From: Sphingobacteriia bacterium
GTDB lineage: Bacteria > Bacteroidota > Bacteroidia > Chitinophagales > Chitinophagaceae
Direction of reading: 5' to 3'
DNA length: 64,000 nucleotides
Assembly: GCA_015999745.1 (NCBI GenBank)
Contig: JAECQP010000005.1
Span: 1-64,000, forward strand
Below, one piece after another: positions 26,041 through 34,574 of this stretch. How positions within the stretch are numbered: the first letter of the stretch is position 1; every line of letters begins with the position of its first letter. The translations under genes were made by a program, and so were the position numbers. A model generated the notes under the pieces. The model saw only the letters and a list, made by a program, of their open reading frames with translations. It did no database searches and was not told the origin of the DNA.

Positions 26041-27318
26041 ATGAAGATATTTGTAAGTCCGGATCGCAAGGACTGGCCCGTATTGCTGAAAAGACCCGTA
26101 TTTGATCATACCGATCTGATCGGCAAAGTCGGCAATGTGTTACAACAGGTAAAACAGAAGGGAGATGCTGCCGTTCAGCAGTTTACCGCCGAATTTGACG
26201 GGGCCCGGCTGAAAAACAGCAAAGTAACTCCGGAAGAAATTGCTACCGCTGTCTTGCCCAGGGAACTGAAAGATGCCATTCGTCTGGCGGCTGCCAATAT
26301 CCGCCGTTTTCACGAAAAACAGGTGCCTAAAGTGGAGAAGGCAGAAACCATCCCCGGGGTAAAATGCTGGAGAAAAGCAGTGCCCATTCAAAAAGTAGGG
26401 CTCTATATTCCCGGAGGCACAGCCCCCTTGTTCTCTACGATATTAATGCTGGGTATTCCTGCAGCTATTGCAGGTTGTGAGGAAGTGGTTCTTTGCTCTC
26501 CCCCGGATAAAACCGGGAAGCTGCACCCTGCCATACTCTTTGCTGCCGATCTGGTGGGAATCCATAGTATGTATAAAATTGGCGGTGCGCAGGCTATCGG
26601 CGCCATGGCGTATGGTACGGAAACCGTTCCTGCAGTGTATAAAATCTTTGGCCCCGGTAACCAGTATGTTACCTGCGCCAAACAAATGGTGCAACAGGAT
26701 GGTATTGCCATCGATATGCCCGCTGGGCCCAGTGAAGTATGTGTACTGGCAGATGATACAGCCCGTCCGGAATTTGTTGCGGCTGATTTACTGAGCCAGG
26801 CAGAACATGGTGTGGACAGCCAGGTATTACTGGTTAGTACCAGTAAGGAACTGATCAATGCAGTCAACGAAGCGCTGCGGGTGCAGTTGCCCCGGTTACC
26901 AAGAAAAGAGATTGCGGCAAAAGCATTGGAAAACAGCAAGGCCATCTATGTAAAAACAAAGAAGGAAGCCATTGAACTGGTGAATGAATATGCCGCCGAA
27001 CATCTCATCATTGCCTGTGCCAATGATGAACTGGTGGCCGGATCCATTGTAAATGCAGGCTCGGTATTCCTGGGCAATTTCTCCCCGGAAAGTGTGGGAG
27101 ATTATGCAAGCGGAACCAACCATACCCTGCCAACCAATGGCTATGCAAGGGCCTACAGCGGCGTGAGTCTCGATAGTTTCCTGAAGAAGATTACTTACCA
27201 GCGGCTTACCAAAATCGGATTACAGCATATCGGCAGGTCTGTGGAGATTATGGCGGAAGCGGAAGGGCTGCATGCACATAAAGAGGCGGTATCGATCCGC
27301 CTGAAAAATGAATTTTAA
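26041..27318 (+). CDS. hisD: Histidinol dehydrogenase
   Basis: About 426 aa from the ATG at 26041 (MKIFVSPDRKDW); in-frame ATG 26038 and GTG 26032 are alternatives. VGLYIPGGTAPLFSTILMLG, GGAQAIGAMAYGT, DMPAGPSEVCVLAD and LLSQAEHGVDSQ are canonical HisD motifs, including Zn and catalytic residues; AAEHLIIAC contains the catalytic Glu-His pair. The enzyme oxidises histidinol to histidine in two NAD-dependent steps, the last reaction of the pathway. It starts 21 bases after hisG. Confidence 0.95.
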   Translation: MKIFVSPDRKDWPVLLKRPVFDHTDLIGKVGNVLQQVKQKGDAAVQQFTAEFDGARLKNSKVTPEEIATAVLPRELKDAIRLAAANIRRFHEKQVPKVEKAETIPGVKCWRKAVPIQKVGLYIPGGTAPLFSTILMLGIPAAIAGCEEVVLCSPPDKTGKLHPAILFAADLVGIHSMYKIGGAQAIGAMAYGTETVPAVYKIFGPGNQYVTCAKQMVQQDGIAIDMPAGPSEVCVLADDTARPEFVAADLLSQAEHGVDSQVLLVSTSKELINAVNEALRVQLPRLPRKEIAAKALENSKAIYVKTKKEAIELVNEYAAEHLIIACANDELVAGSIVNAGSVFLGNFSPESVGDYASGTNHTLPTNGYARAYSGVSLDSFLKKITYQRLTKIGLQHIGRSVEIMAEAEGLHAHKEAVSIRLKNEF

Positions 27319-27375
27319 AAATCAGGTTCCCTGTAACGGGTTTGTACATCAATACTCAATTTATAATTACTAATA

Positions 27376-28437
27376 ATGTTATTCGATCTTAATCAACTCA
27401 TTCGCCCTAATATCGCCAAATTGACGGCCTATTCTTCCGCGAGAGACGAATTCAGCGGTGAAGCAAAAGTGTTTCTGGATGCCAATGAAAACAGCCTGGG
27501 TTCTCCCTTGTCCAAATGGTACAACCGTTATCCGGATCCGCACCAGCAGGCAGTGAAAGAAAAAATTGCTTTTGTGAAGCAACTTCCTGCAGAACATATT
27601 TTTCTGGGAAACGGAAGCGATGAGTGCATTGATTTATTGTACCGTTGTTTTTGTGAACCGGGGAAGGATAATGCAATCATTTGCCCGCCTACCTACGGCA
27701 TGTACGAAGTGAGCGCCAATATCAATGATGTTGCTGTAAAAAAAGTGCCACTGTTGAACAACTTTCAGCTGGACCTGGTTCACCTGGAAAATGCAGTGGA
27801 TGCCCATACCAAACTGATCTGGATCTGCTCTCCCAATAACCCGACCGGTAATTCACTGGACCGGATGGATATTGAAACGGTGCTGAATAATTTCAATGGT
27901 ATTGTGGTAATAGATGAGGCCTACATCAATTTTGCACAGCAGAAATCTTTTGTGCAGGAACTGGCCGATTACCCCAACCTGGTGATTCTGCAAACCTTCA
28001 GCAAGGCCTGGGGGCTGGCAGGACTGCGCCTGGGGATGGCATTTGCGTCTACGGCGATTATTGATGTAATGAATAAAGTGAAACCACCTTATAATATCAA
28101 CCAGGCCACGCAGGAACTGGCATTAAAGGCGCTGGACGAAATAGGGCAGGTAAATGATATGATCAAATTGCTGGTGGATATGCGTGAAGCGCTGGCGGAA
28201 GTATTCCGCTCAATGCCTACTGTAGAACAAGTGTATCCTTCCGATGCCAATTTTATACTGGTTAAAATCAGGGACGCCCGTAAGGTTTACGCGTTCCTGC
28301 TTACCAGGGGCATTGTATTGCGGGACAGGAGTAATGTAAAACTTTGTGAAGATTGTTTGAGGATCACCGTAGGAACTGAGCAGGATAACACATTACTGGT
28401 AGATGCCATGCATGAATGGTATCAGTTGAATCCCTAA
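27376..28437 (+). CDS. hisC: Histidinol-phosphate aminotransferase
   Basis: 353 aa fold-type I PLP enzyme. FLDANENSLGSP near the N-terminus, SPNNPTGNSL, and the PLP lysine in QTFSKAWGLAGLRLGMA match HisC. It transaminates imidazole-acetol phosphate with glutamate. It follows hisD by 57 bases, a gap without recognisable terminator, and is followed 24 bases later by a periplasmic dehydrogenase gene unrelated to histidine. Confidence 0.95.
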   Translation: MLFDLNQLIRPNIAKLTAYSSARDEFSGEAKVFLDANENSLGSPLSKWYNRYPDPHQQAVKEKIAFVKQLPAEHIFLGNGSDECIDLLYRCFCEPGKDNAIICPPTYGMYEVSANINDVAVKKVPLLNNFQLDLVHLENAVDAHTKLIWICSPNNPTGNSLDRMDIETVLNNFNGIVVIDEAYINFAQQKSFVQELADYPNLVILQTFSKAWGLAGLRLGMAFASTAIIDVMNKVKPPYNINQATQELALKALDEIGQVNDMIKLLVDMREALAEVFRSMPTVEQVYPSDANFILVKIRDARKVYAFLLTRGIVLRDRSNVKLCEDCLRITVGTEQDNTLLVDAMHEWYQLNP

Positions 28438-28461
28438 TTTTACGACACCTAAAACTGAAAT

Positions 28462-29703
28462 ATGCGATTTAAGCTGTTCCTCCTTTCAACCATTGTATTT
28501 GCAGGCAGTGCTGCTGCGCAACTACCGGGTGTATCCATCCGGGTTCCGTCTGGGTTTACTGTTGCCAATGTGGCAAAAGATTTTGGCCGTGTTCGTCATA
28601 TTGCCATAAACACCAATGGTGATGTGTATATGAAGCTGGAAAAGCTGAACCAGGGAAAAGGAATTTATCGGTTAAGAGACACCAACAAAGACGGGGTAAT
28701 GGACGATACCCTGGCTTTTGGTAATTATATCGGCACGGGTATAGCGCTTAAGCATGGCTATCTCTATGCCTCCTCCAACTCAGAAGTGTTCCGGTACAAG
28801 CTGGATGCACAGCAGGATATCCTGCACCCCGATCAGCCCGAAACCATCGTTACAGGGCTGGTAGATAAAAGACAACATGCTTCTAAATCCATTGCACTGG
28901 ATAATGCAGGAAATATTTATGTGAATATTGGCGCTCCCAGCAATGCCTGTCAGGAACAGGATCGCAAACAGGGCTCCATGGGCATGAATCCCTGCCCGAT
29001 CCTGGAAACTGCCGGTGGAATCTGGCAGTTCAGGGCTGATCGGCTAAACCAAACCTATAAAGAGGGGGTTCGTTATGCAACAGGCCTCCGGAATTGCGTG
29101 GGACTGGATTGGAACAACGAAGTAAATGAACTCTTTATTACCGTTCACGGAAGGGATATGCTGCACCAGTTTTACCCGGAAATATATAATCAGAAAAGAG
29201 GCGCGGAGCTTCCTTCAGAAACCATGTATATGGTGAAAAAAGGTGATGATTGCGGCTGGCCCTATGTGCATTGGGATCATTTTCAAAATAAGAAAATCCT
29301 GAACCCTGAATATGGGGGCGATGGAAAAAAGACCGGTGCAGAAAAAGCCCTGAGCCCGCTGGTGGGATTCCCCGGGCATATGGCGCCGAATGCTTTACTG
29401 TTTTATACAGGCAACCAATTTCCGGAAAAATACAGAAATGGTGCATTCATCGCTTTTCATGGCAGCTGGAACAGGGCTCCTGAAAACCAGGAAGGGTTTT
29501 ATGTGGTATTCATTCCTATGAAAGATGGTAAGCCAACCGGTAAATGGGAAGTATTTGCAGACGGGTTCTCCGGCGTGGAAAAAGTAACCAACCTGAGCGC
29601 TGTAAAACACCGTCCATGCGGATTGGCGCAGGGGCCGGACGGATCCATTTATGTGTCCGACGATAACAAAGGATATGTCTGGAAAATCAATTACAATCAA
29701 TAA
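28462..29703 (+). CDS. Periplasmic PQQ-type sugar dehydrogenase-like beta-propeller protein
   Basis: 413 aa with signal peptide MRFKLFLLSTIVFAGSAAAQ. The beta-propeller pattern (GRVRHIAINTNGDVYMKL, SKSIALDNAGNIYVNIG, GLAQGPDGSIYVSDDNKG) and YATGLRNCVGLDWN resemble soluble glucose/sorbosone dehydrogenases of the GDH-B class. These oxidise sugars with PQQ or serve as sugar-binding propellers. It sits inside the his operon between hisC and hisB with 24- and 9-base gaps. It is paired with a cytochrome c that could accept its electrons. No PQQ synthesis genes are in the window, so cofactor use is unproven. Confidence 0.8.
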   Translation: MRFKLFLLSTIVFAGSAAAQLPGVSIRVPSGFTVANVAKDFGRVRHIAINTNGDVYMKLEKLNQGKGIYRLRDTNKDGVMDDTLAFGNYIGTGIALKHGYLYASSNSEVFRYKLDAQQDILHPDQPETIVTGLVDKRQHASKSIALDNAGNIYVNIGAPSNACQEQDRKQGSMGMNPCPILETAGGIWQFRADRLNQTYKEGVRYATGLRNCVGLDWNNEVNELFITVHGRDMLHQFYPEIYNQKRGAELPSETMYMVKKGDDCGWPYVHWDHFQNKKILNPEYGGDGKKTGAEKALSPLVGFPGHMAPNALLFYTGNQFPEKYRNGAFIAFHGSWNRAPENQEGFYVVFIPMKDGKPTGKWEVFADGFSGVEKVTNLSAVKHRPCGLAQGPDGSIYVSDDNKGYVWKINYNQ

Positions 29704-29712
29704 ACGGCAGGG

Positions 29713-30132
29713 ATGAAAAAATGGATGGTGTTGTGCCTGATACTGGTATCGGCCATGGGTATGATGGTTTCATCTCAGGCAGGTAATACGCAGATGAAAA
29801 CTACGATGGCAAGGGGTAAACTGGTGTACGACCGTTATTGCCTTACCTGCCATCAGGCAGATGGGGGAGGCGTTCCCAGGATGAATCCGCCAATTACCAA
29901 TACAGAATATGTGCTGGGTAATAAACAGCGATTGATTGGTATTGTGTTAAACGGGTTGAATATTCCGCTCGAAATCAACGGAGAGGAATATGAAAATCCA
30001 ATGGCGTCACATGCTTTTCTCAAAGACGGGCAAATAGCAGATGTGTTAACTTATATTCGTAATTCCTTTGGAAACAAAGCGTCTGCAGTAACGGTTGCAG
30101 AAGTAAAATCCGCGAGGGCAAAAAATAAATGA
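29713..30132 (+). CDS. Periplasmic c-type cytochrome
   Basis: 139 aa. An N-terminal signal (MKKWMVLCLILVSAMGMMVSS) precedes one haem site CLTCHQADGGGVPRMNPP near residue 45, and ENPMASHAFLKDGQIADVLTY supplies the distal Met. This is a class I mono-haem cytochrome. Ten bases separate it from the dehydrogenase gene and its TGA overlaps the hisB start as ATGA, so it is translationally coupled to hisB. The natural partner is the upstream dehydrogenase; a link to histidine synthesis is not apparent. Confidence 0.88.
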   Translation: MKKWMVLCLILVSAMGMMVSSQAGNTQMKTTMARGKLVYDRYCLTCHQADGGGVPRMNPPITNTEYVLGNKQRLIGIVLNGLNIPLEINGEEYENPMASHAFLKDGQIADVLTYIRNSFGNKASAVTVAEVKSARAKNK

Positions 30133-31262
30133 TGAGAAGCGTTTTATTCATCGATAGAGACGGAGTGGTACTACAGGAACCGCCCACCGATTTTCAGGTA
30201 GACAGTATCGAAAAAACCAGTTTTGTACCGGGTGCTATTACCCAGTTGTCGCGGATTGCTGCAGATTTTGATTATTATAAAGTGATGGTGACCAACCAGG
30301 ATGGCCTGGGCACAGAAAGCTATCCGGAACACCAGTTTCATCCGTTTCAAAATTTAATGCTGCGAACCCTGGAAGGGGAGGGCTTTCTGTTTGATGAAAT
30401 GATTATCGACAGAACCTTCGCTGCCGACAACCGGCCTACCCGTAAACCGGGCACGGCACTGCTTGGTCATTTTATCAACGACCCGCAATTTGATCTTGCC
30501 CATTCCTATGTAATCGGCGACCGGTGGAGTGATATTCAGCTGGCAAAAAACCTGGGGTGCAAAGCCATTTATCTGAAATCGGGGCTGCACGAACTGAGCG
30601 ATGAACAGGTGTTTGAATATGCTGATACCATTGCGCTCGAAACCTCCGACTGGGCAGAAATCTATGCGTTCCTGAAACTGGGATTGCGTAAAGTGACGCA
30701 CGAAAGAAATACCAACGAAACAAAAATCCATATAGAACTGAATATAGAGGGTACCGGTAAATCCAATATCAATACAGGATTGGGTTTCTTTGATCATATG
30801 CTCGACCAGATCGCCCGTCATGGTAAAATGGATCTGACCGTGCATACAAAGGGGGATCTTCATGTAGACGAACACCATACCATTGAAGATACCGGTATTG
30901 CATTGGGCGAAGCATTTGCCATGGCTCTGACCGATAAACGGGGGATGGAGCGTTATGGATTTGCTTTACCCATGGACGAGGCCGAAGCTAAAGTGCTGAT
31001 TGATTTTGGCGGAAGAAACTGGATAGTATGGAATGCGGAATTTAAAAGAGAGCGGGTAGGAGAAATGCCAACAGAAATGTTTTTCCACTTCTTCAAATCG
31101 TTCAGCGATGGTGCAAAATGCAATCTCAATATTGAATGCAAGGGAGAAAATGAGCATCATAAAATTGAAGCCATCTTTAAAGCATTCGCCAAAGCCATTC
31201 GCATGGCGGTAAAAAGAGATCCCTTGTCGAATCAGTTGCCTTCCACCAAAGGAGTGCTTTAA
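30129..31262 (+). CDS. hisB: Bifunctional histidinol-phosphatase / imidazoleglycerol-phosphate dehydratase
   Basis: 377 aa fusion. N-terminal HAD phosphatase: FIDRDGVVLQEP holds the nucleophile Asp, MVTNQDGLG and YVIGDRWSDIQLAKNLG the other HAD motifs. C-terminal IGPD domain from about residue 185: GLGFFDHMLDQIARHG, DEHHTIEDTGIALGEA, EMFFHFFKSF and NEHHKIEAIFKAFAKA carry the metal-binding His and Glu. Start at 30129 or the adjacent ATG at 30132. It catalyses steps 6 and 8 of the pathway. The following 240-base gap holds the trp attenuator. Confidence 0.95.
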   Translation: MMRSVLFIDRDGVVLQEPPTDFQVDSIEKTSFVPGAITQLSRIAADFDYYKVMVTNQDGLGTESYPEHQFHPFQNLMLRTLEGEGFLFDEMIIDRTFAADNRPTRKPGTALLGHFINDPQFDLAHSYVIGDRWSDIQLAKNLGCKAIYLKSGLHELSDEQVFEYADTIALETSDWAEIYAFLKLGLRKVTHERNTNETKIHIELNIEGTGKSNINTGLGFFDHMLDQIARHGKMDLTVHTKGDLHVDEHHTIEDTGIALGEAFAMALTDKRGMERYGFALPMDEAEAKVLIDFGGRNWIVWNAEFKRERVGEMPTEMFFHFFKSFSDGAKCNLNIECKGENEHHKIEAIFKAFAKAIRMAVKRDPLSNQLPSTKGVL

Positions 31263-31323
31263 CCTGTGAACAGGATTAAAATAGCCATGTATCGGGGAAA
31301 ATAATTTTTTCCAAAGATTATTT

Positions 31324-31354
31324 TTTGCAATTTCCATCAAAATGGTCATCTTTG
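31324..31354 (+). promoter_or_regulatory. trp promoter (TTTG-N19-CATCTTTG)
   Basis: TTTG at 31324-31327 and CATCTTTG at 31347-31354, 19 bases apart. The -7 element differs from TAnnTTTG only in its first base. As in the his promoter, the box ends exactly eight bases before the leader ATG. Confidence 0.6.
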
Positions 31355-31362
31355 TACCACTT

Positions 31363-31419
31363 ATGGCAATAATAAACAAACATTGGTGGTGGCATACAAA
31401 CTCTGAACGGGGATTGTAG
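31363..31419 (+). CDS. trpL: trp leader peptide (18 aa) with His-Trp-Trp-Trp-His
   Basis: Reads MAIINKHWWWHTNSERGL then TAG. Three consecutive TGG codons (31384-31392) are bracketed by CAT His codons (31381-31383 and 31393-31395). The Trp run is the classical sensor of a trp attenuator. The His codons are unusual and may let the leader also sense histidine, because hisHAF-IE lie downstream in the same gene series. It begins eight bases after the -7 box, so it is nearly leaderless. A GC-rich terminator follows 32 bases after the stop and trpE 83 bases after it. Confidence 0.85.
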   Translation: MAIINKHWWWHTNSERGL

Positions 31420-31458
31420 TGGCATTGCCAATACTGATTGAATATATTCAAGGCCCCG
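31408..31458 (+). promoter_or_regulatory. trp attenuator: antiterminator pairing
   Basis: CGGGG at 31408-31412 can pair with CCCCG at 31454-31458, and TTG at 31414-31416 with CAA at 31449-31451 across a small internal loop. This takes up the left arm of the terminator. A ribosome stalled on codons 7-11 should leave 31408-31416 free; one that reaches the stop (31417-31419) masks it. ATTGG/CCAAT (31382-31386 with 31428-31432) is a further alternative helix. Hand-derived, without energies. Confidence 0.6.
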
Positions 31459-31478
31459 GATAAAACCGGGGTTTTTTT
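31450..31478 (+). terminator. trp operon attenuator terminator
   Basis: CCCCGG (31454-31459), loop ATAAAA, CCGGGG (31466-31471), then T7. The stem extends by G.U and A-U pairs into the U tract. It lies between the trp leader peptide and trpE. Confidence 0.88.
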
Positions 31479-31502
31479 ATTGATTTAATTGAAGCAGAAA
31501 GC

Positions 31503-32918
31503 ATGAAAAAAATTAAGATTGAAACAGGCGGTAAAAAGATGCTGGCGGATATCCATACGCCGGTCGGCATCTACCTGCGTTTGAGAGACCGTTTCAGGGA
31601 TACCATCCTGTTGGAGAGTACAGATCACCATGTTTCGGAAAACAGCTATTCATTCATTTGTATCAATGCCATTGGCGGTATTGAAATTACATCAGCCGAC
31701 AGGGTGGAATTTAAACTTCCCGGACAGGATCCGGAGAGAATTAATATCAGTAAAGGCAGTAAAGTGCCCGACCTTGTATGGGAGTATATGCAGCGTTTTG
31801 AAGCAGCGGCGGTAGAAAACAGGGAGTTGAAATTTGCACAGGGCCTTTATGGATATACCAGCTTTGATGCAGTACAGTTTTTTGATAAAGTGCCGTTGAA
31901 AGATAAGGGCGCGCCGGTGATTCCGTTGATGCGTTACCGGCTTTACCAATATGTGATTGCCATCAATCATTATAAAGACGTACTCTATCTCTGTGAAAAC
32001 AAAATCGCCGGAATAGAATCTGACCTGGATGCAGTGGAATCGCTGATCAGAAGCAAAGATGTGCCGGTGTTCCCGTTCAGGTTAAAAGGAACCGAACGTT
32101 CCAATATGAGCAATGAGGATTATGTGAACATGGTGAAGCAGGGAATTAAAAGTTGTATGCGGGGCGATGTGTTCCAGATTGTGCTGAGCCGTCGTTTTGA
32201 ACACAGTTTCACAGGCGACGAATTCAACGTATACCGTGCATTGCGCAGCATCAATCCTTCTCCTTATTTATTTTTCTTCGATTACGGCGATTATAAATTA
32301 TTCGGCTCGTCTCCCGAAGCGCAGATCATTCTGCAGCATGGAAAAGCCGTGGTGCATCCGATTGCAGGAACCTTTAAAAGAACCGGGGACGAAAAAACGG
32401 ACGAAGCGGCGGCGGCACGGTTACTGGAAGATGCCAAGGAAAATGCAGAGCATGTAATGCTGGTGGATCTTGCCAGGAACGACCTGAGCCGTGTTTGTTC
32501 CGATGTGGAAGTGAGCCAGTACCGCCAGGTACAGTACTACAGTCATGTGATTCACCTGGTAAGCGAAGTAACCGGCAAAGTAAAAGAAGGGCAGAATCCT
32601 TTTGAACTGCTGGCCAAAACCTTCCCTGCCGGTACCCTCAGCGGCGCTCCAAAGATCAGGGCCATTGACCTGATTGACGCACTGGAGCCAACCAGCAGAG
32701 GATACTATGGCGGCGCCATCGGATTTGTTGATTTCGAAGGCAACTGTAATCATGCCATCATGATCCGCACGTTCCTGTCCCGTCAGAATACCCTGATCTG
32801 CCAGGCGGGTGCAGGTATAGTTGCCGCCAGCGTTCCGGAAAATGAATTACAGGAAGTAAATAATAAATTGAACGCATTAAAGACCGCAGCAAAAATGGCG
32901 GAAACCATCAACTCATAA
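31503..32918 (+). CDS. trpE: Anthranilate synthase component I
   Basis: 471 aa. ILLESTDH near residue 40 contains the LLES motif used for tryptophan feedback binding. The chorismate-binding core has HPIAGTFKRTGDEKTDE, VDLARNDLSRVC, FPAGTLSGAPKIRAIDLI and YGGAIGFVDFEGNCNHAIMI. It uses chorismate and ammonia from TrpG to make anthranilate. First gene after the trp attenuator; trpG follows by 12 bases. The motifs favour TrpE over PabB. Confidence 0.95.
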   Translation: MKKIKIETGGKKMLADIHTPVGIYLRLRDRFRDTILLESTDHHVSENSYSFICINAIGGIEITSADRVEFKLPGQDPERINISKGSKVPDLVWEYMQRFEAAAVENRELKFAQGLYGYTSFDAVQFFDKVPLKDKGAPVIPLMRYRLYQYVIAINHYKDVLYLCENKIAGIESDLDAVESLIRSKDVPVFPFRLKGTERSNMSNEDYVNMVKQGIKSCMRGDVFQIVLSRRFEHSFTGDEFNVYRALRSINPSPYLFFFDYGDYKLFGSSPEAQIILQHGKAVVHPIAGTFKRTGDEKTDEAAAARLLEDAKENAEHVMLVDLARNDLSRVCSDVEVSQYRQVQYYSHVIHLVSEVTGKVKEGQNPFELLAKTFPAGTLSGAPKIRAIDLIDALEPTSRGYYGGAIGFVDFEGNCNHAIMIRTFLSRQNTLICQAGAGIVAASVPENELQEVNNKLNALKTAAKMAETINS

Positions 32919-32930
32919 GCGCAGCAACCA

Positions 32931-33503
32931 ATGAAAATACTTGTATTTGATAACTACGATTCTTTCACATATAACCTGGTACACCTGGTGACCAAAATCA
33001 CCAATGATAAAGTGGATGTTTACCGCAATGATGAACTGCCATTGGAACAAGTTGCGGGATACGATAAAATCCTTTTGTCTCCCGGCCCGGGGATTCCTTC
33101 GGAAGCGGGCCTTTTGCCGGACCTGATTAAAGCCTACGCACCCCTTAAAAGCATATTAGGCGTTTGCCTCGGCCATCAGGCCATCGGAGAATCCTTTGGC
33201 GCAAAACTGGTCAACCTGTCTACTGTATATCATGGAGTAGCAACGCCGGTCTTTACAAACGAATCTGCTAAAAGTCCTTTGTTCAAAGGATTGCCCGAAG
33301 AATTTGTGGCGGGCAGATACCATAGCTGGGTAGTTAGCGATGAAGATTTTCCGGCAGAATTGGAGGTTACCGCCCGTGATGCCAATGGGTATATTATGGG
33401 ACTGCAGCATAAAAAATACGATGTGCAGGGTGTACAGTTTCATCCGGAAAGTGTGCTGACACCGGATGGCGAAACCATTCTCCGGAACTGGCTGGGTCGC
33501 TGA
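32931..33503 (+). CDS. trpG: Anthranilate synthase component II (glutamine amidotransferase)
   Basis: 190 aa class I amidotransferase. FDNYDSFTYNLVHL opens the protein, the nucleophile Cys is in GVCLGHQAIGE near residue 79, and the His-Glu pair is in VQFHPESVLT near the C-terminus. It supplies ammonia to TrpE. It could also serve PabB, as TrpG does in some bacteria. It lies 12 bases after trpE and 67 bases before trpD. Confidence 0.95.
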   Translation: MKILVFDNYDSFTYNLVHLVTKITNDKVDVYRNDELPLEQVAGYDKILLSPGPGIPSEAGLLPDLIKAYAPLKSILGVCLGHQAIGESFGAKLVNLSTVYHGVATPVFTNESAKSPLFKGLPEEFVAGRYHSWVVSDEDFPAELEVTARDANGYIMGLQHKKYDVQGVQFHPESVLTPDGETILRNWLGR

Positions 33504-33570
33504 TCAAAACAGCTGTCCGTTCTGCAGAGTTCCTGCGGGGAGCAATTTAAAACGCATTAATACCGATACA

Positions 33571-34563
33571 ATGAAAAAAATACTACAATACTTATTCAGT
33601 CATAAAACGCTTTCCAGGGAAAAAGCCAGGGAGGTCATGCTCAATATATCAGCAGGCCAGTATAATGATGCGGAGATTGCCGCATTCATTACCGTATACC
33701 TGATGCGAAGTATCACCATAGAGGAACTGCAGGGGTTCTGCGACGGACTGCTGGAGCTCTCCGTTAAAGTGAAACTGGAAGGCGGTAAACTAATGGATAT
33801 CGTAGGAACGGGTGGAGATGGCAAGAATTCCTTCAATATATCTACCCTGGCCTGCTTTATTGTGGCAGGTGCCGGACAAAAAGTAGCCAAACATGGTAAC
33901 TACGGCGCTTCTACCATCAGCGGCGCATCCAATGTGATGGAGCAATTAGGCTACAGGTTCAAGAACAACAATACAGCATTGCAACAGGAATTGGATGCTG
34001 CCAATATCTGTTTTCTTCATGCGCCATTGTTTCACCCTGCATTAAAAACGGCAGGCCCGGTACGGAAAAGCCTGGGGATCAGAACCTTCTTCAATATGAT
34101 GGGGCCAATGATCAATCCATCCAACCCCGATTTTCAACTGGTAGGAGTGTATAACCTGGAAATGGCAAGGATCTATAACTACCTGCTGCAGCCAACCGGC
34201 AGGGAATTTACCATCATCCACAGCCTCGACGGATACGACGAAATATCCCTCACCAGCGATACCAAGGTCATCACCAATGACGGAGAAAAAGTGATGACGC
34301 CCGAACAACTGGGCAAACGCCCGGTACGCCCGGAAGATATTCACGGAGGCAATACAGTAGAAGAAGCTGCAAAGATTTTCCAGAAGATCATTAAAGGAGA
34401 GGGTACCTGGTCTCAGAATGCGGTAGTACTGGCCAACGCGGCGATGGCGCTGCATTGCACCGGAGCTTATTCCAGTTACGACGATGCCTATAAGGCCGCT
34501 GTGGAAAGCCTGGAAAGCGGGAAAGCGTATGAGGGGCTTAAAAAACTGATTGCCTTGCAATAA
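33571..34563 (+). CDS. trpD: Anthranilate phosphoribosyltransferase
   Basis: 330 aa from the ATG at 33571 (MKKILQYLFSHKTLS); the frame is open back to 33466 but that part overlaps trpG and has no similarity. DIVGTGGDGKNSFNISTLAC is the PRPP-binding loop, KHGNYGASTISGASNVMEQL the anthranilate-binding part, and RTFFNMMGPMINPSNP a further family motif. It joins anthranilate to PRPP. Confidence 0.95.
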   Translation: MKKILQYLFSHKTLSREKAREVMLNISAGQYNDAEIAAFITVYLMRSITIEELQGFCDGLLELSVKVKLEGGKLMDIVGTGGDGKNSFNISTLACFIVAGAGQKVAKHGNYGASTISGASNVMEQLGYRFKNNNTALQQELDAANICFLHAPLFHPALKTAGPVRKSLGIRTFFNMMGPMINPSNPDFQLVGVYNLEMARIYNYLLQPTGREFTIIHSLDGYDEISLTSDTKVITNDGEKVMTPEQLGKRPVRPEDIHGGNTVEEAAKIFQKIIKGEGTWSQNAVVLANAAMALHCTGAYSSYDDAYKAAVESLESGKAYEGLKKLIALQ

Positions 34564-34574
34564 CTGAACCAACC

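Noticed and set aside
31263-31280. CCTGT-GA-ACAGG hairpin just after hisB as a terminator
   Set aside because: Only five base pairs with a two-base loop and no following T tract; unlikely to stop transcription from the his promoter.
33466-33570. Upstream extension of trpD
   Set aside because: Overlaps the trpG 3' end, contains no TrpD similarity, and the ATG at 33571 begins the conserved N-terminus.
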